This document shows, in pieces, positions 50,723 through 57,003 of a stretch of 64,000 nucleotides of DNA; positions within the stretch are counted from its first letter, which is position 1; each line of letters starts with the position of its first letter. This DNA comes from Manganitrophus sp963718695 (GTDB lineage: Bacteria > Nitrospirota > Nitrospiria > SBBL01 > Manganitrophaceae), in the NCBI GenBank assembly GCA_963718695.1, contig OY970371.1:3100001-3164000 (forward strand), written 5' to 3'. A program made the translations under genes and the position numbers. The notes beneath the pieces are model-generated. The model did no database searches. It was not told the origin of the DNA and saw only the letters and a program-made list of their open reading frames with translations.

Positions 50723-51746
50723 ATTGCGAAGGGTAAGTCAACGACGCACTCGCGCGCGCGATCGTGACTCTTCCTTCTTCCAAAGGCTGCCTTAATACCT
50801 CCAAGACATTGCGCTTGAACTCCGGCAGCTCGTCCAGGAAAAGCACCCCGTTGTGGGCCAGGCTGACCTCGCCGGGCCGCGGGAGTTGTCCGCCGCCGAT
50901 CAGGCCGGCGTCGGAAACGGTGTGGTGCGGGGAGCGGAAAGGGCGGGCGACGATCAACGGCTTCTCGCAGAGAAGTCCGAAGATGCTGTGGACCAGCGTC
51001 GTCTCAAGCGACTCCTCGAAGCTCATGTTCGGAAGGATCGTCGGGAAGCGCTTTGCGAGCATCGTCTTCCCGGAGCCGGGCGGGCCGACCATCAAGAGAT
51101 TATGCCCGCCCGCCGCCGCGATCTCCAATGCCCGCTTCGCATGCGCCTGGCCCCGCACCTCGGAAAAATCCTCGGCATAGATCAACTGTTCGGCGAAAAG
51201 GGGAGAGAGCGGGGTCTCCACCGGGAAGAGGGCAAGCTGGCCGTTGAGGAATTCAACGACCTGCGGCAGCGTCTCGACGCCGACCACTTCGATCCCGGAG
51301 ACGACCGCCGCTTCGGGACCGTTCTTGGCAGGAACGAGCAGGCCGCGCTTTCCAGACCGCTTCGCCAAGATCGCCATCGCCAGCGTTCCCTTGATCTCCT
51401 TGATCCGCCCGTCGAGCGACAGCTCTCCGACGATCAAATAATCCCCGAGCCGATCTTCTTTTAACACACCATCTGCGGCGAGGATACCGAGCGCCATCGG
51501 CAGATCGAAGGCGGAGCCTTCCTTCTTAATATCGGCCGGGGCGAGGTTGATCGTGATTTTTTTGATGGGAAAGTGAAAGCCGGTGTTCTTGATTGCAGCG
51601 CGGACGCGGTCTTTACTCTCTTTAACAGCGAGATCGGGAAGGCCGACGATATTCAGCAGCGGGAGGCCCTGAGAGAGATCGACTTCGACGTCGATCGGCT
51701 GGGCCTCGATTCCATACAGGACAGCGCTGAAGATCTTCGAGAGCAT
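50679..51746 (-). pseudogene. comM: comM/yifB, Mg-chelatase-like ATPase truncated by island
   Basis: The first 355 codons of a ComM/YifB AAA+ ATPase (normally about 500 residues; hexameric helicase for branch migration in natural transformation). Start M-L-S-K-I-F at ATG 51746; D-L-S-Q-G-L-P near 24; Walker A G-P-P-G-S-G-K-T near 220; Walker B L-F-L-D-E-L near 299. The chain ends after V-A-A-M-N-P-C where homology breaks, so the sensor region, arginine finger and lid are lost and the product is surely inactive. A long in-frame extension upstream overlaps the lipoprotein gene and is not coding. Confidence 0.85.
50690..50700. other. Attachment-site junction in comM
   Basis: On the minus strand comM reads M-N-P-C up to about 50,695, where the family normally continues C-P-C-G-Y. 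Instead it goes D-C-V-A-stop. The crossover core therefore lies at about 50,690-50,697, within AATCCTTGTGATTGC of the minus strand. The other half-site is outside the window. Confidence 0.65.
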
Positions 51747-51778
51747 GATCGGACCCTTAATGGGGTCGAGCGGGCACG

Positions 51779-52180
51779 TCAGAATTGAAGCTTGGAGCTC
51801 ATGTCTTGGGCGATCTGAGTCAGAAGCGGCTGATTCGTCTCTTTCACCCATCGGCCCAGTTCCATCGAGAAGGCTTCCACCTCCAGGGTAAGATGGAGAC
51901 GGAAAGGAGATTTGCTGGCAACATGGCCGATCAGACGGTTTCGCCTCACCGGAATCCCAATCACCAGGCCGCTCTTTTCGATGTTCCAGGCGGTCTGAAA
52001 AAACCCGCCCTCCTTGTCCTCGATGGCGATCCGATCGTAATAGTTCAGGCTGGTATTGACGGCGACCTGCCAGGCGCGATCGTAGGGAACGGTCGATTGA
52101 GGAAGGGCAACCCGGGCCGCCATTGGAGCGCAGCCGACGAACAGGAGGAACAAGAGGAGAGAAAACCATTTTTGATACAT
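51779..52180 (-). CDS. Small lipoprotein of unknown function
   Basis: A 133-residue lipoprotein: hydrophobic signal then L-L-F-V-G-C with the lipid-bearing cysteine at about 17. The mature part has Y-D-R-A-W-Q-V-A near 33-40, a pattern common in small outer-membrane lipoproteins such as BamC-like or DUF-type proteins. It precedes comM in the same direction, 32 bases upstream, so the two were probably one operon before the insertion. Confidence 0.7.
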   Translation of the reverse strand: MYQKWFSLLLFLLFVGCAPMAARVALPQSTVPYDRAWQVAVNTSLNYYDRIAIEDKEGGFFQTAWNIEKSGLVIGIPVRRNRLIGHVASKSPFRLHLTLEVEAFSMELGRWVKETNQPLLTQIAQDMSSKLQF

Positions 52181-52284
52181 GGTTCGAGTCCTATGAGGAA
52201 GTCTCTTACAATCCCTGATGACGGCGAGAGGGAAACCGTGCGAGACCGTCGAATGATGGTCGGGCAGTCCCGGGATTTGGAGGA

Positions 52285-52641
52285 TCAGTTGTCTCTTAAA
52301 AAAGAGGTAATTCCTTTCTTTCGGCTCCCCATGACGGAGGCAAGGAGGTACGGCTGACGCGACTCGTCAAGATAGGTGCCGAATTGAAGCCCAAAGGAAT
52401 TGCCGGTACTGCCGCGGTGGACCGCCACAATTCTCCCCGTCACCTTTTCATCGAACTCTTTTCCTCGGTGGGTTCCTTTGATCTGAATGACCATCTCTTT
52501 TCCGAGTTCGAAGTCCTTCTTGGATTGGAAGAGAAGACCGCCGAGGCTGATGTTGCTGATCGTCACCTCAACCGGTCGGGTGGCCGTGGTAATTTTTGCC
52601 TTTCCGGAAAAAGGAACGCGTGAATGCCGACGCTTCTCCAT
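52285..52641 (-). CDS. PilZ-domain c-di-GMP receptor
   Basis: A 118-residue single PilZ domain. The c-di-GMP-binding signature is present: R-R-H-S-R near 4-8 (RxxxR) and N-I-S-L-G-G near 29-34 ((D/N)xSxxG). Single-domain PilZ proteins pass the c-di-GMP signal to other proteins, often for motility or surface change. Two diguanylate cyclases lie 8-10 kb away at 60338 and 61962, and a c-di-GMP-type riboswitch in the adjacent island. Confidence 0.85.
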   Translation of the reverse strand: MEKRRHSRVPFSGKAKITTATRPVEVTISNISLGGLLFQSKKDFELGKEMVIQIKGTHRGKEFDEKVTGRIVAVHRGSTGNSFGLQFGTYLDESRQPYLLASVMGSRKKGITSFLRDN

Positions 52642-53175
52642 AAGTTTGTCCTTATACCATATCTAAATTGATTTCACAACCCGATCCATTAATCACGGCG
52701 ACCTTTTCGGTTCTCCCAAATGAAAAAAGTCGGCGCTCGTTATCATTTCGTCCTCGCGCCTTTACGTTTTCATCCATTGTATGGCTTACTGTAATGGGTG
52801 CATAGACGCTGTTCCGCAAGCCCTCGCCAGGGCGCTTCAACCCACCTCAGAAATAGCGGCTTCGAAAGCGGATTGATCTCTCGGATGAACCCCTCCAAAA
52901 CCATATATGGTATTCTTTTCCCCCGCTTTTCAACATATAGTGCCCTACTCGAAAGACCTCGATGCGGACTTTCACGTTAAAAAACGGATGCACCCCAAAA
53001 ACATACTTAACCTATTGAAATATAAATAGAAGTATCTGCCTAATTCTTAAGCAATATCAATTCCGCTTGGGAAATCCGCACGAAATATGACGATCGCGAC
53101 GATCTTATCCACAGTTTATACACATATTCTGTGGAAAACGTGGAAAAGGGCGCTCTACTGAAGAGAAATGAATGG
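52642..53175. other. Gene-free stretch with DnaA-box cluster
   Basis: No gene is seen in these 530 bases. The last 70 bases contain three DnaA-box-like 9-mers, preceded by an AT-rich stretch (about 52,980-53,060). Confidence 0.55.
53105..53138. repeat. Cluster of three DnaA-box-like sites
   Basis: TTATCCACA (53105-53113, the consensus box), TTATACACA (53116-53124), and TTTTCCACA on the other strand (53130-53138), all within 34 bases. An AT-rich segment lies just upstream. Such clusters occur at replication origins and at DnaA-controlled promoters; no dnaA or other usual origin gene is nearby. Confidence 0.6.
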
Positions 53176-53793
53176 TTATTTATGCCCATAGGATGACTTC
53201 CCATCGGTCTCCTTCTTCACCCGCTCATGGCTTGCCTGATGAAAAAGATCATCATCAAGGTAGGTGGTCGAATAACCGATTCCTTTCTCCAGGATATCTC
53301 TCTCCAGGATCAGTCGGGTCTTGCCATCATCCCAGAAGAATAAATCGGTCCCCGGTAGTGAATTGATCCGCGGAGGGCCATAACGCGCGGTGATCTGTGC
53401 TTTTAGATCTTCTACGGCGCTCGACTCCTTACCGACCGGTCGGTAATTGATCTCGATTCGAAAGAGCTGCCCTTTGAAAAAATCGGCGAGGACATCGGAA
53501 GCGTTCGCAGCAAGAAGAGCGGGATCGGCATGAAACCGCTTCTCCTCCTCAAACTGTCCGATTTCTTGCGCCGCCTCCTTGCTTTTGATCGCTTGGAGAA
53601 AATCGGGAAGCGCCATCCCCAACTTTAGCGGTCCATGCTCCCTCTGAATCCGCTCACTGCTGTTGATAACGAAATGAATCGCATGCAGATCGGAAGGATG
53701 AAGCATGAAGAGAAACATCCCGGAAGAGAAAATCGCTCCCCAGAGCGCGTAGAACTTCCATGATGGCCGATTCGCCCGAAACCGGTCAGACAT
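53176..53793 (-). CDS. Membrane-anchored protein of unknown function
   Basis: A 205-residue protein with an N-terminal membrane helix (about 13-31, W-G-A-I-F-S-S-G-M-F-L-F) and a charged soluble part. Residues about 55-75 (G-P-L-K-L-G-M-A-L-P-D-F-L-Q) and 135-158 (A-R-Y-G-P-P...D-L-F-F-W-D-D-G) resemble the strand-turn pattern of small periplasmic proteins, but I do not recognise a family. It belongs to the chromosomal side and is AT-poorer than the island. Confidence 0.6.
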   Translation of the reverse strand: MSDRFRANRPSWKFYALWGAIFSSGMFLFMLHPSDLHAIHFVINSSERIQREHGPLKLGMALPDFLQAIKSKEAAQEIGQFEEEKRFHADPALLAANASDVLADFFKGQLFRIEINYRPVGKESSAVEDLKAQITARYGPPRINSLPGTDLFFWDDGKTRLILERDILEKGIGYSTTYLDDDLFHQASHERVKKETDGKSSYGHK

Positions 53794-53868
53794 ATGACCT
53801 CTTTGGAGAAGAGAAGAAAATAATTCGCGAGAATCGGCAACCGGATGGAAGAGCGGGTGCGAGATGCT

Positions 53869-54333
53869 TTAAAACTTCCACTGTCTTAACATCGAAGCGA
53901 GGAAGATGATAATGAGTCCGATAATCAGCGTCAATCGGGTATTTACAAATTCGGGAAGGACCGGTTGACTCTCTCTCGGTCTCTCATCCGGCTCATCTTT
54001 ATAACGAGAACGAAGAATACTGAAGAAATAAAGCGAGGCAATCGCGGCGAACAGAAAGACCTTCACCCCCAGCGCCGAGATATAACCGGGAGGGACAAAT
54101 TCATATCCTTTGCTCCGGACCCCGAAATTGATTCCGCCGGTGACGACCAAAACGAAGAGAAGCGGACCGACGATGCGACGGAATCGATGGTTGACCCCTT
54201 TCAGGAAATCGTAAGAGGGGTCTCCCGTTTTGAGCAGCGGCGCGGCGACAAAAACCAGAAAAGCCGCTCCCCCCACCCAGATGACGACGGAGATCAGGTG
54301 AAGCCAGTGATTCAGGACAGCGAAGAAGTTCAT
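53869..54333 (-). CDS. CopD-like four-helix membrane protein
   Basis: A 154-residue integral membrane protein starting at ATG 54333 (M-N-F-F). Four hydrophobic helices are visible. The first contains W-L-H-L-I-S-V-V-I-W-V-G-G, the H-x(7)-W-x-G-G pattern typical of CopD and related haem- or copper-linked membrane proteins (DUF2269 or CopD type). The second-to-third loop has the H-R-F-R-R motif. Role probably redox or metal-related in the membrane. The long upstream frame crosses a repeat and is not coding. Confidence 0.7.
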   Translation of the reverse strand: MNFFAVLNHWLHLISVVIWVGGAAFLVFVAAPLLKTGDPSYDFLKGVNHRFRRIVGPLLFVLVVTGGINFGVRSKGYEFVPPGYISALGVKVFLFAAIASLYFFSILRSRYKDEPDERPRESQPVLPEFVNTRLTLIIGLIIIFLASMLRQWKF

Positions 54334-54352
54334 GTATACCGAAGGAACGCAA

Positions 54353-54434
54353 GGCGCGAGGCGTGAGGCGTAAGGGGTAACCGCTTTAAAAACTTTCGGC
54401 TTGCCCCCCCGCGCCTCACGCCTCATGCCTCACG
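54353..54434. repeat. Intergenic inverted repeat built from GAGGCGT units
   Basis: GCGCGAGGCGTGAGGCGTAAG on one side and GCGCCTCACGCCTCATGCC on the other form an inverted repeat around an AT-rich centre, made of tandem GAGGCGT or ACGCCTC units. Similar intergenic repeats are, from memory, common in some Nitrospira-type genomes. Confidence 0.6.
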
Positions 54435-54438
54435 GCAT

Positions 54439-54993
54439 CTACATCTCCTTTTTTGAGGGGTCTTTTAAATAGTCCTTCATCTTCTGAAGCATCTCTTCAT
54501 CGATGAGGCCGACCTTTCCCCGTTTTCCCATGTAATCTTTAATGTCGTCCAGCCGCTTCGCCGCTTCGGTGTTGTCTTTCAGACGGCGGATCTTCTCTTT
54601 CGCATCTTCGAAGGCATCGAAGGTCATTTCATCGTATCCGAAGGCGCGAAGCCGCTTCATCGCTTTCATCATCGCTTCATTGCGGAACTTGGTCAACAGC
54701 TCTGAAGTCACGGTGGTGACCCCCATCTTGCGGGCGCGGCGCTCGGCCGCTTTCTTGATTCCGCTTCGGACAAAATCAGGCGAGGTCATCAGTCGCTTGT
54801 GGGCTTCTTCGGTCCAGCTCACGTCGGCGCGCGGGGCATCCCAAATCTGGGTCAGCGCCGCCATGTCGATCCGCGTGATCCCCAACTCCCGCGCCAGATC
54901 TTCCGCATCGTTCTTCAACATCGTCCGGACGAAATCGCGGGCCATCTCGGGAGATTCTGCGATCTTCTGATCAGAGACGGACCTTCGCCGCAT
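54439..54993 (-). CDS. 3' half of frameshifted PCP_red-domain gene
   Basis: A 184-codon frame from ATG 54993. Its first residues (M-R-R-R-S-V-S) do not fit, but from I-A-E-S-P-E-M-A-R-D-F-V onward it is the middle and end of a PCP_red domain, followed by a complete one (V-S-W-T-E-E-A-H-K-R-L...R-K-M-G-V-T-T-V-T). The C-terminus is a charged helical tail. The start of the broken domain (W-T-D-A-A-K-V-R-L) is at the end of the adjoining frame 54971-55426. Removing one T at about 54,982-54,985 joins them. The original was a four-PCP_red protein of about 325 residues. Confidence 0.7.
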   Translation of the reverse strand: MRRRSVSDQKIAESPEMARDFVRTMLKNDAEDLARELGITRIDMAALTQIWDAPRADVSWTEEAHKRLMTSPDFVRSGIKKAAERRARKMGVTTVTSELLTKFRNEAMMKAMKRLRAFGYDEMTFDAFEDAKEKIRRLKDNTEAAKRLDDIKDYMGKRGKVGLIDEEMLQKMKDYLKDPSKKEM

Positions 54994-55426
54994 CGGTCCA
55001 GGGGAGCTCCGGATGGGCTTCTTCCTGAGGCTCGTCTCCCAAGGCCTCCGCCTTCTCCAACAGGGCCAGGTCGACTTCGAGATGCCCCCGCTCGAGGGCG
55101 ACTTCCTCCGCGATCTGCTTGATCATCGCCCGCATGAACTCCGGAACCGTCTCAAGGCGCTCCTGCGCTTCGCGCGTCCAGGCCAATGGCTTCGTCTCGA
55201 CCCCCGCCGCTTTGTGCGCCGCGCCGGTCCCGGCGCCGGCCATCGGGTTCATCATCTTATCTTTGAATCCGGCGAGGACCTCTTCGGTGATGGTCGTGAT
55301 TCCGAGCTCCCGCGCTTTTTTCTCGGAGAGCTTGCGGACCATCCCGCGTAGAAAGAAAGGCGCTTTTTTCAGGCGATCTTCCGCGTCCGGCGTCCAGGTG
55401 ATTTCGTTTTCATTTGAATTTCCCAT
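54971..55426 (-). CDS. 5' half of frameshifted PCP_red-domain gene
   Basis: A 151-codon frame; I prefer ATG 55426, since GAGG lies 8 bases upstream, to ATG 55432. It contains two full PCP_red domains (I-T-W-T-P-D-A-E-D-R-L and L-A-W-T-R-E-A-Q-E-R-L) and the first nine residues of a third, then stops in T-C-T-C-T-G-A. PCP_red is a short three-helix domain first seen at the C-terminus of the BchB/ChlB protochlorophyllide reductase subunit, where it shields the substrate pocket. Here it occurs without a reductase. One extra base interrupts the gene; see 54439-54993. Confidence 0.7.
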   Translation of the reverse strand: MGNSNENEITWTPDAEDRLKKAPFFLRGMVRKLSEKKARELGITTITEEVLAGFKDKMMNPMAGAGTGAAHKAAGVETKPLAWTREAQERLETVPEFMRAMIKQIAEEVALERGHLEVDLALLEKAEALGDEPQEEAHPELPWTDAAKVRL

Positions 55427-55449
55427 GATCATTACCTCAATTCTTAAAA

Positions 55450-56847
55450 TTAACCGGGGAAGAGATCTTTTCCAATGGCCGGTGTCTTCTCCGGAACCGT
55501 TCGGGTGAATTCGGAAAACTTGAAGCTCCTCCCAAGACGGACTTCGGCCTCCTCCTTGACCTTCTGCATCACCTCCGGGGTGATCAGATCAATCTGGTGT
55601 TCGGTCGCATACCGCTCCACACTGCTCGCCACCATTCCCCTTGCGAAAGAAGGAAGCCTGTTGAGACGCTCTTTCGCCGCGATCGACCAGTTCAAGGTAA
55701 ACTTCGCCTCGAACCCAAACGTCTGCTCCGCCGGAAGCTCGATCCGTTTTCCCCCATACTGCCCCGGCTGATAATCGCAGGCGGGATCTTCCGCAAGGTA
55801 GCTGCCGTTTACGGCATACGCACGGCAGCGGCAGCCGCCGCAAATCTGAGAGAACTCGCACTCTCCGCATCGCCCGCCGAGTTGCGGCTCGCGCAGATCG
55901 TTTAAAATTGGAGAGGTATTCCATATTTCGTCAAAGGTCTGCCTCCGAAGATTTCCCGCCGAGACCGGCATGTACGGACAGGGGGTGATGTCCCCTTCCG
56001 GTGTGATCCGGCAATAATGCTTTCCGGCGGGGCAACTCCCCTGCGCATAATTTTTCAACAAGGGAGAATTCGGATCGAGCTCATAGATGATCTTGCGGAA
56101 ATGCGGGGCGCATTTGGCCCGAAGGATCAGATCGCCCATCTGCCCGGCGGAAGCGGTCCAGGGGTCATCGAAATTCTGGAAGAGGCTCGGATTGTTCTCC
56201 TTCGCCCCCACTCCCTGCGCCCGCGCAAGATAGGTCAGGATCTCCCGATACTGACTGGGATGGATATCGATCAGGTTTTCGCCGCGGCCGGTCTGGACGA
56301 GAAAGAAAAAGTTGAGGACCTTCGCCCCGATGTTGCGCGCCAGCTCGATCATCGGCGGAATTTCGGAGACGTTCCACGACATCACACTCATGTGCAGAGA
56401 AAAATCGAGCCCTTCCGCTTTGAGATGCTCAATGCCGCGGAGCGCCGACTTCCACGATCCGGCCAGCTGACGGAAGTTGTCGTGCCGTTGGGGATCGACC
56501 GAATCGAGGCTGATCGAGGCCCCTTGCAGGCCGCTCTCGCGCATCCGTCTTGCTTCCCGCTCACCGAGCAAGACGCCGTTGGTGCCGAGAACACAGGTAA
56601 AGCCCTTGTCGGAAGCATACGAGGCGATGTCGAAGATGTCTTTTCGGACAAGCGGCTCCCCTCCGGTCAGGATCAGGAAGAGATTCGGGTTGACCTTCGC
56701 CATGTCGTCGATGACCTTGAAGCACTCTTCGGTTGTGAAGTCGTGCGAGATATCGGCGTGGGGAAAGGCACTCATGTAGCAGTGGGTGCAGAAGAGATTG
56801 CAGCGCTGGGTGAGGTTCCATGAAACGGAGTACGCTTGATGTGCCAT
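55450..56847 (-). CDS. Radical SAM/SPASM protein with C-terminal PCP_red domain
   Basis: A 465-residue enzyme. The radical-SAM cluster motif is C-N-L-F-C-T-H-C near 14-21, preceded by S-V-S-W-N-L-T, the entry typical of the NirJ/AhbC/AhbD group that modifies tetrapyrroles. G-G-E-P follows near 58. The SPASM region supplies C-P-A-G, C-R-I-T-P, C-P-Y-M and C-G-E-C...C-G-G-C-R-C-R-A (auxiliary 4Fe-4S). After about residue 385 a PCP_red domain (L-N-W-S-I-A-A-K-E-R-L...F-A-R-G-M-V) is fused. I start at ATG 56847 before M-A-H-Q-A-Y. Product unknown: haem- or chlorin-type side-chain removal is an inference from the family. Confidence 0.8.
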   Translation of the reverse strand: MAHQAYSVSWNLTQRCNLFCTHCYMSAFPHADISHDFTTEECFKVIDDMAKVNPNLFLILTGGEPLVRKDIFDIASYASDKGFTCVLGTNGVLLGEREARRMRESGLQGASISLDSVDPQRHDNFRQLAGSWKSALRGIEHLKAEGLDFSLHMSVMSWNVSEIPPMIELARNIGAKVLNFFFLVQTGRGENLIDIHPSQYREILTYLARAQGVGAKENNPSLFQNFDDPWTASAGQMGDLILRAKCAPHFRKIIYELDPNSPLLKNYAQGSCPAGKHYCRITPEGDITPCPYMPVSAGNLRRQTFDEIWNTSPILNDLREPQLGGRCGECEFSQICGGCRCRAYAVNGSYLAEDPACDYQPGQYGGKRIELPAEQTFGFEAKFTLNWSIAAKERLNRLPSFARGMVASSVERYATEHQIDLITPEVMQKVKEEAEVRLGRSFKFSEFTRTVPEKTPAIGKDLFPG

Positions 56848-56882
56848 TGAAAGAATCTCTAATGAAAATACAAAACAGTAAG

Positions 56883-57000
56883 CCTGTTCAGGAATGGCCA
56901 GATGCAAGGCCGCAGGGAGCGAGGCAACCGGAATGTACTGTGTGGTACATGAGGATTGCCGAGCGACCGAGAACGTAGCAGGTGGCCGTTCATGGACAGG
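56883..57000. repeat. Palindromic intergenic repeat element
   Basis: The ends, CCTGTTCAGGAATGGCCA (56883-56900) and TGGCCGTTCATGGACAGG (56983-57000), are imperfect inverted copies with 14 of 18 pairs. The inside also holds CGAGGCAACCGG and GGATTGCCGAGCG, which pair again. It ends 3 bases from the USP gene stop. It resembles a REP/REPIN-type family member; many similar copies in the genome would be expected. Confidence 0.55.
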
Positions 57001-57003
57001 CGA

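Noticed and set aside
50853..51464. 203-codon plus-strand frame opposite comM
   Set aside because: Antisense shadow of a strongly conserved ATPase gene.
51747..52169. N-terminal extension of comM
   Set aside because: The open frame continues upstream but overlaps a lipoprotein gene with a clear signal; ComM proteins begin M-L-S-K at 51746.
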